Part shown: in pieces, positions 18,405 to 26,635 of the stretch
Layout: every line of letters begins with the position of its first letter
Position numbering within the stretch: position 1 is the stretch's first letter
Program-made: the position numbers and the translations under genes
Origin: Ahrensia sp.
Lineage (GTDB): Bacteria > Pseudomonadota > Alphaproteobacteria > Rhizobiales > Rhizobiaceae
NCBI GenBank assembly: GCA_028817895.1
Contig: JAPPOQ010000043.1
Coordinates: 62,001-126,000 of the forward strand
Direction: 5' to 3'
DNA: 64,000 nucleotides
The notes under the pieces: model-generated
Told to the model about the DNA's origin: nothing
Databases searched by the model: none
Seen by the model: only the letters and a program-made list of their open reading frames with translations

Positions 18405-18500
18405 TTAGAACAGGATCGGCTCGTCGCCATCGGCAGGTGCGTAGCGGGTGATTTCCATGCCGCAGCTTACTTCGATGATTTTCGGTGCTTTCCAAGCCAT
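18405..18500 (-). CDS. pqqA: PQQ precursor peptide PqqA
   Basis: A 31-codon gene that encodes the ribosomal precursor of PQQ. The peptide contains the diagnostic EVSCGMEITRYAPA core; Glu16 and Tyr20, spaced Glu-x-x-x-Tyr, are the two residues joined and excised to make the cofactor. A strong AGGAGGA ribosome site lies seven bases upstream. The gene is 115 nt downstream of the quinoprotein dehydrogenase gene and 125 nt upstream of pqqB, all on one strand. Length and motif are canonical. Confidence 0.98.
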   Translation of the reverse strand: MAWKAPKIIEVSCGMEITRYAPADGDEPILF

Positions 18501-18572
18501 GGTGCTTCCTCCTGGTTGCGTCCGGCAATGCTAAACTGTCCGTGCCGGAATTTCAATGAATGGGTTGAACCG

Positions 18573-18599
18573 GGGCGGTCTGTGTGATGACAGCCGCCC
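18573..18599 (-). promoter_or_regulatory. Stem-loop between dehydrogenase gene and pqqA
   Basis: The two arms GGGCGG and CCGCCC are separated by 15 nt that also hold a short TGT/ACA pairing. There is no U-tract after the stem, so it is not a convincing intrinsic terminator. It is better read as an mRNA processing or stabilising element that could let pqqA be expressed differently from the large dehydrogenase gene. Evidence is base pairing only. Confidence 0.35.
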
Positions 18600-18615
18600 T
18601 GGCTCAGGATCAGCG

Positions 18616-20385
18616 TCAATTCGCCGAAGCGAGTTCCTTGGGCAGCTTGAAGGTCCACAAAAGACCGCCCTGGTTGAGATAGTTGACCTTCTTGGCCACT
18701 TCGCCGCCCCAGAGCGGAACAGCGCCGCCCCAACCGGAAATCACGGAAACGAATTGCTCTCCGTCCTGTTCCCAGGTGACAGGCTGCCCGACGATGCCGG
18801 AGCCGGTCTGGAACGACCAGAGCTTCTCGCCTGTCTCGTCGTCAAAGGCCATGAACTCGCCTTCAGGATTGCCGGTGAAGACGAGGCCGCCAGCGGTCGT
18901 CATCACACCGGCCCAGAGCGGAGCGTTGTTCTTGACTTCCCACTTCACTTCGCCGGTGTCCGGATCAATCGCCTTCAGCGAGCCGATGTGGTCTTCGTAG
19001 TTTGGCTTGATGGTGAAACCGGAACCCAGGTAAGCGGCACCCTTTTTGTAGGTCACCGGCTCGTTCCAGATATCCATGCCCCATTCGTTGGAGGGGACAT
19101 AGAAATTGCCCGTCTTGGGTGAGAACGCCATGGGCATCCAGTTCTTGCCGCCAAGGAAGGATGGCGAAGCGAAAACCACCTTGCCCTTCTTGCCATCGGT
19201 GGCTTCCGCCGGATTGCCGGGGCGATTGTCTTCCACAAAGACCGGACGACCATTTTCATCCAGACCGGAGGCCCAGCTGATGTCTTTCACGAAAGGCACA
19301 CCGCGGACAAATTTACCGTCTTCGCGGTTCAAGACGTAGAAGAAGCCGTTGCGATCGGCAGTTGCCCAGCGCTTTTCACCGGCGCGGTTGGTGTAAGCGA
19401 CAACTTCATTGACGCCGTCATAGTCCCAACCCTCGCGTGGTGTGGTCTGGAAGTGCCATTTTATGTCACCAGTCTTCGGATCGATGCCGATGCGGCTGGC
19501 CGCATAGAGATTGTCGCCGGAGTTGTCGTCTTTCGGTGTCCCGGCATCGCGCAGCCAGGAATTCCAGGGTGCTGGGTTTCCGGCGCCGAAGACCAGCGTA
19601 TCCGTTTCAGCATCATAGGAGCCACCAAGCCAGGTGGCGCCACCGCCGGTTTTCCACATATCGCCGGGCCATGTCGCATTGAGCGTGCCGGTCATAGTGG
19701 ATTCCTTGCCGTTGAGCGTGCCCATATGGCCTTCAATGACCGGACGCGTCCAAACCATCTCGCCTGTTTCGGCATCACGGGCCTGCACTTCGCCAACAAT
19801 GCCGAATTCACCGCCGGAATTGCCGGTAATGATGAGGCCATTCACGATCAGCGGAGCGGCTGTGTAGGAGTATCCGGCCTTGTAGTCGGCAATTTTCTTG
19901 CGCCAGACAACATCACCGGTTTTTTGGTCAAGAGCGACGATGCGGGCATCGAGTGTGCCGAAATAGATCTTGTCGCCGTAAATTGCGGCTCCGCGGTTGA
20001 CCACGTCGCAGCAGGGCAGAATGCCTTCGGGCAGACGAGCATCATATTGCCAGATTTCCCGACCGGTCTTTACGTCAATGGCATACATGCGCGAATAGGA
20101 ACCAGTGATGTACATCACGCCGTCATGAATGATCGGCTGCGTTTCCTGACCACGCTGTTTTTCGCCACCCAGTGAGAAGGCCCAGACAGGGACCATTTTG
20201 CTTACATTTTCCTTGTTGATGGTGGTCAACGGGGAATGCCGCTGTAAATGGCGGCCCATGCCGTTAGTCAGCACGCTGGTGGTTGTTGCCGTGTCATTGG
20301 CGAGGTCTGCTTCCGTCACGCCTTCTGCATAGGCTGTTCCGCAAGCAAGCGTCGCGGCGAGCGACGCCACTAAGAGTTTTTTCAT
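18616..20385 (-). CDS. Lanthanide-type PQQ alcohol dehydrogenase (ExaF/PedH/XoxF group)
   Basis: A 589-residue periplasmic eight-bladed propeller quinoprotein that oxidises primary alcohols and passes electrons to a cytochrome c. A clear signal peptide ([20 protein letters not shown]) opens it. The vicinal disulfide pair Cys125-Cys126 that stacks on PQQ is present. The catalytic Asp321 is followed at +2 by Asp323 ([10 protein letters not shown]). Calcium enzymes such as MxaF have Ala there, while lanthanide enzymes have Asp. Tryptophan-docking W-motifs recur along the chain. The ATG is preceded by GGAGGA. The accessory genes around it are those of ExaF/PedH systems, and no mxa genes are present. 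Whether methanol or longer alcohols are preferred cannot be read from sequence. Confidence 0.92.
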   Translation of the reverse strand: MKKLLVASLAATLACGTAYAEGVTEADLANDTATTTSVLTNGMGRHLQRHSPLTTINKENVSKMVPVWAFSLGGEKQRGQETQPIIHDGVMYITGSYSRMYAIDVKTGREIWQYDARLPEGILPCCDVVNRGAAIYGDKIYFGTLDARIVALDQKTGDVVWRKKIADYKAGYSYTAAPLIVNGLIITGNSGGEFGIVGEVQARDAETGEMVWTRPVIEGHMGTLNGKESTMTGTLNATWPGDMWKTGGGATWLGGSYDAETDTLVFGAGNPAPWNSWLRDAGTPKDDNSGDNLYAASRIGIDPKTGDIKWHFQTTPREGWDYDGVNEVVAYTNRAGEKRWATADRNGFFYVLNREDGKFVRGVPFVKDISWASGLDENGRPVFVEDNRPGNPAEATDGKKGKVVFASPSFLGGKNWMPMAFSPKTGNFYVPSNEWGMDIWNEPVTYKKGAAYLGSGFTIKPNYEDHIGSLKAIDPDTGEVKWEVKNNAPLWAGVMTTAGGLVFTGNPEGEFMAFDDETGEKLWSFQTGSGIVGQPVTWEQDGEQFVSVISGWGGAVPLWGGEVAKKVNYLNQGGLLWTFKLPKELASAN

Positions 20386-20573
20386 GGGTTCCTCCGATTT
20401 CCTCCCAAACATGCCGGCACAAAGGATCTCCCCGAATCCGGCCAACGATTACGACACTAGGGCATAGATGCGCTGTCTTCAATTCCTTGCGTGTTGGACT
20501 ATTGTCGGGGCCGGATTCCCTTGCCGGAGCTTTAGAATGAACCAATTTCGATGCCGAAACATAGGAAAATGTT

Positions 20574-21131
20574 GTGATTAAGTGCATTGGCCTCATTTTC
20601 GCTGTGCTGCTTGCCAGTGTCCCCTTCGCGATGGCGCAGGAGCTTCCTGCGGGCCAGCGCATGCTGTACCTCGTGGAGGCGAGTGGGGAGCGACACCACG
20701 TTGCTGACGTAGCTTTCGATCCCACTGGCAGCGACACCAGCTATTCCATCACCTGGCGCGACGAAAAGTTCGAAGAGCATTTCCTGTCCATGCGGCCGTT
20801 CCGCTGCTTTGAAGGCAGTGCGAAATATTGGTGTCGTGTTCCCTATCCGTATGACATCAAACGCGTCGTGACCGCCGATGACCTTACCGATCTGGAATAT
20901 GACACCATGTTCATCTGGAAGGGCGCGACGGAATATGGGATCAATATGTGGAATGGGGTCTACTACCAAATGACGCTGGAGGATGGTCGTCTGGTTGGTG
21001 CACTCAACGAAATCGACATGGACACGCTCTCCGCACCGCCTGATGAAGGCGTTTTGAGGCCCATTCGCGATCAGGATCTTGAGCCCGGTGAACCAGAAAG
21101 CCATTGGCTGCCAAAGCTGGTGATTGAATAA
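20574..21131 (+). CDS. Predicted secreted protein, unknown function
   Basis: A 185-residue protein with an N-terminal signal peptide (IGLIFAVLLASVPFAMAQ). The mature part contains two cysteines (RCFEG, YWCRVPYPYD) about ten residues apart that may form a disulfide, and several Trp and Tyr residues. I do not recognise a family. The GTG start is preceded by AGGAAA. It is divergent from the dehydrogenase gene and sits next to the CXXCW gene, so it may be an accessory periplasmic factor of the alcohol-oxidation island; that is inference from position. Confidence 0.75.
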   Translation: MIKCIGLIFAVLLASVPFAMAQELPAGQRMLYLVEASGERHHVADVAFDPTGSDTSYSITWRDEKFEEHFLSMRPFRCFEGSAKYWCRVPYPYDIKRVVTADDLTDLEYDTMFIWKGATEYGINMWNGVYYQMTLEDGRLVGALNEIDMDTLSAPPDEGVLRPIRDQDLEPGEPESHWLPKLVIE

Positions 21132-21146
21132 CGGCTTCCCGATCAC

Positions 21147-21734
21147 TCAATCCACATCAACCGGTATTGGTGTCACCGGCACAAGCGTGCCGCCAGCCTC
21201 CTCCCACCCGTCGGTTCCAAGCGCGAACCAATTGACGTTTGAATAGCCCAGACGCGCAATGTGTTGCGATGCGTTCCAACTCATCCAGCAATCTGACACG
21301 CAAAAAACGATCAGCGGCGTGGTCCGTTGGCCATTTGTCAGTGTTTGAAGATTGGACTTCAGATACGCCTTGATTTGGGGTTGAAGCACTCCACGGCCTG
21401 TTTCCGGCAACCATACGGCGCCGGGAATCGTCTTGTGCTCCTTGCCGATGAGCCAGGTTCCGTCCAATTCATCGAAGCGGGATTGAAGCGCTCCGAACAC
21501 GTCGATTGCGATAGCGCCGGACAGCAAGAGGGCCTTGGCCTGTTCAACGCCGACGCGTCGCGCCGGCGCGGGGATATCATCGGGGATGGGTGCTCGCTGC
21601 TTGGCGATCCGCAGCCCGGTTTCTGGATGAAACAGATCGGGCCTTTTCTCGCGCAAGATGGCCGCTTCTTCCGCATGGAGTGGCGTTGCGAAGAATGACA
21701 ATGCCAGCGCGAGGAGCGCGCATTTTCGAATCAT
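21147..21734 (-). CDS. PQQ-dependent catabolism-associated CXXCW protein
   Basis: A 195-residue secreted rhodanese-like protein. A signal peptide (MIRKCALLALALSFFATPLHA) is followed by a fold ending in the namesake motif Cys-Val-Ser-Asp-Cys-Trp in VFCVSDCWMSWNASQ. This family occurs only in genomes with PQQ-dependent dehydrogenase islands and is thought to act in the periplasm; the reaction is not known. The start was set at the signal peptide ATG, dropping a 28-codon upstream extension that overlaps spacer DNA. It converges on the gene at 20574-21131. Confidence 0.9.
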   Translation of the reverse strand: MIRKCALLALALSFFATPLHAEEAAILREKRPDLFHPETGLRIAKQRAPIPDDIPAPARRVGVEQAKALLLSGAIAIDVFGALQSRFDELDGTWLIGKEHKTIPGAVWLPETGRGVLQPQIKAYLKSNLQTLTNGQRTTPLIVFCVSDCWMSWNASQHIARLGYSNVNWFALGTDGWEEAGGTLVPVTPIPVDVD

Positions 21735-21863
21735 GGTGCCGACTTCCACATCAATGTCTTCTCCCAACTTACCACCCTGTGCGACGGCATCCAGAAAACG
21801 GGCTTGCCAAACCGGCAATCTCGCGCCAGATGGCGGCGAAATTGCCGATAGAGCGTCCCAGAC

Positions 21864-22967
21864 ATGGTTAGCATCTTCCCGTCCGCGCGTCTTCGTGTGT
21901 CACCCTTTTACGAATCCGCGCTCGCAGAAGGCATGGTTTCCGCCTCTGTCTATAACAGCATGATCCTGCCAACGGGCTATGGCGACCCACAAGCCGAGTA
22001 TTGGCGCATCATAGAAGGGGTGTCGCAATGGGATGTCGGTGTTGAACGACAAGTTCAGCTCAAGGGCCCGGACGCCGCCAGGCTGGCGCAAATTCTATCG
22101 CCGCGTGATCTTTCGAAATGCAAGGTCGGGCAGGGCAAATATGTTCCGATTTGCAATCATGACGGCGTGCTTCTCAACGATCCGATCCTCTTGAAACTGG
22201 CTGATGATCTGTTCTGGTTTTCCATTGCCGACAGCGACATGTGGCTGTGGGCCCGTGCGATTGCCGCCGAGCGGGGCCTTGATGTCGAAGTGTCTGAGCC
22301 GGATGTTTCTCCGATGGCTTTGCAGGGACCGAAGGCGGAGGATGTCGTCGCCCATGTGGTTGGAGATTGGGTGCGCGACATAAAGTACTTCTGGTTCAGG
22401 GAAACCGAGATCGAAGGCATTCCAGTCGCCGTGCAGCGTTCGGGCTGGTCAAAACAGGGCGGCTTCGAGATCTATCTGCGCGATGGCAGCAGGGGCATCC
22501 AGTTGTGGAACATCTTCAGGGAGGCGGGGAAGCCCTGGGGTATCGGTCCCGGAGCGCCGGCGACGGCGGAACGGACCGAAAGCGGCTTGCTATCGGTTGG
22601 TGGCGATACAGACGAGCACACCAACCCCTTTGAGGTGCGCCTTGGTCAATATGTCGACCTTCAGGTGGGAGACGATGTCGTTGGTATCTCAGCCCTTCGC
22701 AAGATCGCGGAGGATGGCCCGGTCCGTCACCAGCTTGGCATAATTCTGGAAGACAGCGAACCGCGCATGCCGCCCTACCAGTGGGAGGACATTATGGTTG
22801 AAGATCGCAAGATCGGCAGCGTTACGAACTCGATCTGGTCACCGCGCATGAATGCCAATATCGGTTTTGCGCTCGTCGATGTCGCCGCCGTGCCCGGCGA
22901 CGCGGTTGCAGTTTTCAACGGTGACGAAAGGGTGAGTGCACAACTTGTCGAACTACCGTTTTTGTGA
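21864..22967 (+). CDS. DmdA-like / GcvT-family aminomethyltransferase
   Basis: A 367-residue tetrahydrofolate-dependent methyl or aminomethyl transferase. The chain follows dimethylsulfoniopropionate demethylase DmdA closely by eye: YNSMILPTGYG, then WDVGVERQVQLKGPDA, then SPRDLS, then LLNDPILLKLADDLFWFSIADSD, then VSEPDVSPMALQGPKAEDV, and SGWSKQGGFEIYL. The C-terminal GcvT barrel is present. True DmdA and the wider DmdA-like clade cannot be separated without a tree, so DMSP is only a candidate substrate. It interrupts a run of minus-strand alcohol-oxidation genes and is itself monocistronic. Confidence 0.85.
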   Translation: MVSIFPSARLRVSPFYESALAEGMVSASVYNSMILPTGYGDPQAEYWRIIEGVSQWDVGVERQVQLKGPDAARLAQILSPRDLSKCKVGQGKYVPICNHDGVLLNDPILLKLADDLFWFSIADSDMWLWARAIAAERGLDVEVSEPDVSPMALQGPKAEDVVAHVVGDWVRDIKYFWFRETEIEGIPVAVQRSGWSKQGGFEIYLRDGSRGIQLWNIFREAGKPWGIGPGAPATAERTESGLLSVGGDTDEHTNPFEVRLGQYVDLQVGDDVVGISALRKIAEDGPVRHQLGIILEDSEPRMPPYQWEDIMVEDRKIGSVTNSIWSPRMNANIGFALVDVAAVPGDAVAVFNGDERVSAQLVELPFL

Positions 22968-22989
22968 GGGGTGATGAGGCGTAACCGTT

Positions 22990-23577
22990 CTAAAACACCC
23001 GTTCTTCGTAGCGCCAATTGTCGGCGTCGGGTGTGGCTGCGTTCCAGTCATAGCCGGAGCCGCGCACCTCAATGGCGTCCTTGACGCCCGCATCAGCGGC
23101 CTTGTCGATGAATTTGCGAGCGGTGATCTCATCGCGTTCAACGCCGTGGCCTCGCAGCAGGTTCAGGCCGTGATTGAGATGGCCGATTGGATCGCCCGCT
23201 TCCGCGGCGCGCCTGTCCCATTCGGCAGCGGCCTGTGGGTTGTGCTTGGCGCCGAATCCGTTGGTTTCCATATAGGACATCCAGGTCATCGTGCCGGTGT
23301 AGCCTTTGTCTGCGCAGTTGCGAAAAATGGTTCGCGCATCGCCATGTTCGCCCATCTTGGTCATCAGATAGCCCTGGGCACAAATCACCATATCCACCTG
23401 ACCACGCATCGCGTTTTTGAGCGATTTGCTCAACGACATTTCGTCTGGGTTGAGCGTGCCGCCCTCATCTTCGACCTCGGTGACCGCGCCTCGCTTCAAC
23501 GGATTGTCGTCCGCCATGGCCGGATTGAGCGCAAAGGCAACGACCAACGGCAAGGCGATTGCTGACATAAGTTTCAT
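22990..23577 (-). CDS. Secreted Sel1/TPR-repeat protein
   Basis: A 195-residue periplasmic protein with a signal peptide (MKLMSAIALPLVVAFALNPAMA). The mature part carries Sel1-like helical repeats: a GYTGTMTWMSYMETNGFG unit, an AAEWDRRAAEAGDPIGHLNHGLNLLRG unit, and an ARKFIDKAADAGVKDA unit. Such proteins are regularly found beside PQQ dehydrogenase genes and probably act as scaffolds; no enzymatic role is visible. A GGGAGAAG ribosome site supports the ATG. It is 46 nt downstream of the ABC permease gene. Confidence 0.82.
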   Translation of the reverse strand: MKLMSAIALPLVVAFALNPAMADDNPLKRGAVTEVEDEGGTLNPDEMSLSKSLKNAMRGQVDMVICAQGYLMTKMGEHGDARTIFRNCADKGYTGTMTWMSYMETNGFGAKHNPQAAAEWDRRAAEAGDPIGHLNHGLNLLRGHGVERDEITARKFIDKAADAGVKDAIEVRGSGYDWNAATPDADNWRYEERVF

Positions 23578-23623
23578 GGCGTCTTCTCCCTGAGGAACGG
23601 ATAGCACATCTCGGCAGCCTCGG

Positions 23624-24421
23624 CTAACGCGCCTTTCGCATGATCAGCGCCTTGCCGGGATCGTAGCCCAAGATGCTTCCGGCGAGGAACATGGCGAAAG
23701 CGAGCATCACCCAAGTCAGCGCCCAGGGATTCCATTCCAGATACAATGCAAAGCGGATCAGTTCCACCGCATGGGTGAACGGGTTGAAGGCGCAGATGTC
23801 GCGCAGCAGAGTCGAGGCTTCGGCCATCTTCCACAAAGGGTAGAGCGCAGTTGAAAGAAAAAACATAGGGAAGATCACGAAGTTCATCACTCCGGCGAAA
23901 TTCTCCAACTGCCGGATGGTGGAGGACAGAAGCAGCCCCAACGCCCCCAACATCAAACCGCTGATGATAAGTGCGGGAAGAACGGCGACATACCCAAGAG
24001 CCGGAAAGTCGATCCCGATGAAATAAGCGATCAGCAGAAAAGCATAGACCTGCATGATCGAAATCAGGGTTCCGGCAAGCAGTTTGGACAAGAGCAGCCA
24101 CCAGCGCGGTTGCGGGCTGGTCAGGAGCAGTCGCATGGAACCCATCTCGCGGTCATAGACCAGGGACAGAGAGGACTGCATGCCGTTGAACAGCTGGATC
24201 ATGCCGCACAGGCCCGGCACGATGTAAATCTCATAGGTGATATAGGTCTGATAGGGGGCGGTGATTGAAAGGCCCAGAGCGGCGCGAAAGCCCGCCGCAA
24301 ATACGATCAGCCAGACCAGCGGACGAACCAGCGCCGCGATGAACCGACTGCGCTGCATGAAGAAGCGCAGAGCCTCACGGGCGATGATGGCAACCATGGC
24401 TCTTAAAGCGCCCATGATCAT
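23624..24421 (-). CDS. ABC-2 type permease of PQQ-alcohol island
   Basis: A 265-residue integral membrane subunit with six predicted helices and an ABC-2 C-terminal domain; IVPGLCGMIQLFNGMQSS and a YDREMGSMRLLLTSP cytoplasmic coupling loop are typical. It pairs with the ATPase encoded immediately upstream, with which it shares an ATGA overlap. The family is the PedC-like transporter associated with PQQ-dependent alcohol dehydrogenases, whose substrate is not established. Confidence 0.88.
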   Translation of the reverse strand: MIMGALRAMVAIIAREALRFFMQRSRFIAALVRPLVWLIVFAAGFRAALGLSITAPYQTYITYEIYIVPGLCGMIQLFNGMQSSLSLVYDREMGSMRLLLTSPQPRWWLLLSKLLAGTLISIMQVYAFLLIAYFIGIDFPALGYVAVLPALIISGLMLGALGLLLSSTIRQLENFAGVMNFVIFPMFFLSTALYPLWKMAEASTLLRDICAFNPFTHAVELIRFALYLEWNPWALTWVMLAFAMFLAGSILGYDPGKALIMRKAR

Positions 24422-25170
24422 GCGTTCCGCGCTTTTGACTGACCGGTCAGTCTGGCGAAGGCGTCGTTCAGCGTTTCCTTGCCGCGAATCACGGCACAGA
24501 CGCCGTCTGCCACGACACGCCCCTCATGCAGCACGACAAGCTGATCGTCAGCGCGCACTTCGTCAGTCAGATGGGTGGCCCAAAGCACTGTCAGGCCGGT
24601 GTCCTGAACCAGATCATGCACATGCTGCGTGATCGCCTGGCGGGTTCTAGTGTCCAGCCCGACAGTGGGTTCATCCAGCAAAAGGACTTGCGGTTCATGC
24701 AGCAAGGCGCGGGCAATTTCCATACGCCGTCTGTGGCCACCATTGAGGGCCCGCACTTTCTCTGAGGCGCGCTCGTCCATATCCAACCGCTTGAGCGTTT
24801 CGGCAATGCGAGTTGTCGCTCGCTTGCGCGATATGCCCTGCAAGGCGGCATAGTAGTGCATGTTTTGCTGAACGGTCAGATCAAGGTCCAGCGTGGGTTG
24901 TTGAAACACCACGCCCATACGCGCCAGCGCGCGGCGCGGCTGTTCAGCAAGATCAACCCCGCCGATTTTGATGTGCCCCTGATTGGCGACGAACAACCGG
25001 GTCATCAACGCGAAGAGCGTGGATTTTCCGGCCCCATTTGGACCAAGCAAGGCGCAGAAGCTTCCCCTTCGGATTGAAAAACTCACCTCGTCGAGAGCCG
25101 TCTTTGCGCCGTAGCGATGCGTCAGCCCTCGAATGTCGATGCCAAATGGGGAAGCCTGCTGTGCGCTCAC
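24418..25170 (-). CDS. ABC transporter ATPase of PQQ-alcohol island
   Basis: A 250-residue ATPase. Walker A is GPNGAGKST and Walker B VLLLDEPTVGLD. The signature loop reads LNGGHRRRMEIARAL rather than the canonical LSGGQ, a variant seen in this subfamily. The switch His is in WATHLTDEV. Start GTG overlaps the stop of the preceding small secreted-protein gene as GTGA. It drives the permease encoded next. Confidence 0.92.
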   Translation of the reverse strand: MSAQQASPFGIDIRGLTHRYGAKTALDEVSFSIRRGSFCALLGPNGAGKSTLFALMTRLFVANQGHIKIGGVDLAEQPRRALARMGVVFQQPTLDLDLTVQQNMHYYAALQGISRKRATTRIAETLKRLDMDERASEKVRALNGGHRRRMEIARALLHEPQVLLLDEPTVGLDTRTRQAITQHVHDLVQDTGLTVLWATHLTDEVRADDQLVVLHEGRVVADGVCAVIRGKETLNDAFARLTGQSKARNA

Positions 25171-25616
25171 TTGATGGTGATGGTCACCGTTTGCAGATCG
25201 CTGCCGGGAACCCCGAATTTGTATGTGCCGGGCTTGATCGCGATGAAGCTGATTTCGGCCTCACCGGCTTCGTCAAATTCAAGGCTGTCAATTCCCAGCG
25301 GGCGTACTTCAATGCCTTCGATCACGACTTCATCAACCCAAATGGCACGAAAAAACCCGGATCCTGCAAGTGCCAGCTCCTGGCTGCCATCGGCCTCAAT
25401 CTCCAATTCGTAATAGGTACCGGATTTCAGTTCGATTTCTCCTGCTTCCAGCAGAGGCGCACCGGCTGACAGGGTCAGTTTTGGAATGTCGGCACGATTG
25501 GTTTTGGACAGCAATCCGGCATTGCCGAAGCTTGGTGCGTCATCATCATCGTCGTCGGCAAATGAAGGTGAAATCAGAAAGGCGGAGGCCAGAACGGTCA
25601 GTGCGAATTTTTTCAC
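25167..25616 (-). CDS. Small secreted beta-sandwich protein (cupredoxin-like, ligands not seen)
   Basis: A 149-residue secreted protein. The signal peptide (MKKFALTVLASAFLISPSFA) is directly followed by a run of six aspartates. The rest is rich in beta strands and ends with a cupredoxin-like edge, IAIKPGTYKFGVPGS. The usual Cys, His and Met copper ligands are absent, so copper binding is doubtful. It lies between the YVTN propeller and ABC ATPase genes and overlaps the latter, which marks it as part of the same operon. I cannot assign a function. Confidence 0.7.
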   Translation of the reverse strand: MKKFALTVLASAFLISPSFADDDDDDAPSFGNAGLLSKTNRADIPKLTLSAGAPLLEAGEIELKSGTYYELEIEADGSQELALAGSGFFRAIWVDEVVIEGIEVRPLGIDSLEFDEAGEAEISFIAIKPGTYKFGVPGSDLQTVTITIK

Positions 25617-25648
25617 AGCGTGTCTCCCATTGTACTGTGCTGATCGGA

Positions 25649-26620
25649 TCAGTTTGTCGGGCGATAGGCAGCACCCCAGGGGAAGCGGCCCACCTTGATG
25701 GTTTTGATCGGCTTCTGCGTTGCCGCGTCGATCACTGTGACATCGCCGGACAGGCCATTGGTAGTGAACAGCAGGCTTTCATCGGCGTTGAAGGCCATGT
25801 GCCAGACGCGACGTCCCACCAGAACATTGTCGATGACCTTCTTGGTCTTCATGTCAACGACGGCGACATGGTTGGATGGCCCAAGCGCGACAAACACGAA
25901 CTTGCCGTCGGTGGTCATTTCAAAGCCGACAGGCTGCACGCGGTCGCGATGCACGCCCTGGATTTCAAAGGGAATCTTGGCGATCTCGGCCTTTGATTCC
26001 ACATCAAAAACCGTGATCGTGCCGCCGATTTCGGCGCTCACCCAAAGCTCTTTGCCGTCGGGCGTGAACTCGGCATGGCGCGGGCGCTGATCGACCAGCG
26101 TGTTGGCAACAATCTGCTCGGAGGCTGTGTCGATCCAATGAGCCATATTGGTGGTCTCGGACGTGGTGATCACATATTTTCCATCCTGCGATACAGCCAT
26201 GCCTTCAGGCTCGATGCCGACGTCGATCTGCGCGATCACGGACCGGCTTTCGACATCCACCACGGTCGTGATCGCATCATCCTCATTGGCAATGTAGAGG
26301 CGCTTGCCGTCGGGATGCAAAATGAACTGTTCCGGATCTTCCCCCGAAGGCAAATCATGCAACACTTTGCCCGTTTCAGGATCGATCACCTGCACCGAAT
26401 CACTGTCTGAAGCGCACAGGAAAAGCACGGAATGATCGTTGGCGAAGGTGATGCCGCGCGGCCGTTCGCCCACTTCGATCGTGCGCACGACTTCCAGCGT
26501 TGCCTCGTCGATCACGCTGATCGTATCGTCCTTTTCGTTCGACACCCAGATTTCGCCTGCAAAGGCGTGTGACAGTGTCGCGCCAGTCAGCAAAAGACTG
26601 GCGAGTGCGGATTTTAGCAT
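25649..26620 (-). CDS. YVTN-repeat beta-propeller, PQQ-catabolism associated
   Basis: A 323-residue periplasmic seven-bladed propeller with a signal peptide (MLKSALASLLLTGATLSHAFA). At least six repeat units are visible, each of the form D-x-x-T-x-x-V-V/I-D followed by a x-P-E/D-G segment: IWVSNEKDDTISVIDEAT, VLFLCASDSDSVQVIDPET, LYIANEDDAITTVVDVES and so on. It matches the PQQ-dependent alcohol dehydrogenase system propeller family. Role is not known; it may bind a partner protein. The gene is 32 nt from the next and 15 nt from the previous one. Confidence 0.9.
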   Translation of the reverse strand: MLKSALASLLLTGATLSHAFAGEIWVSNEKDDTISVIDEATLEVVRTIEVGERPRGITFANDHSVLFLCASDSDSVQVIDPETGKVLHDLPSGEDPEQFILHPDGKRLYIANEDDAITTVVDVESRSVIAQIDVGIEPEGMAVSQDGKYVITTSETTNMAHWIDTASEQIVANTLVDQRPRHAEFTPDGKELWVSAEIGGTITVFDVESKAEIAKIPFEIQGVHRDRVQPVGFEMTTDGKFVFVALGPSNHVAVVDMKTKKVIDNVLVGRRVWHMAFNADESLLFTTNGLSGDVTVIDAATQKPIKTIKVGRFPWGAAYRPTN

Positions 26621-26635
26621 TGGCTTTCCTCCCGA

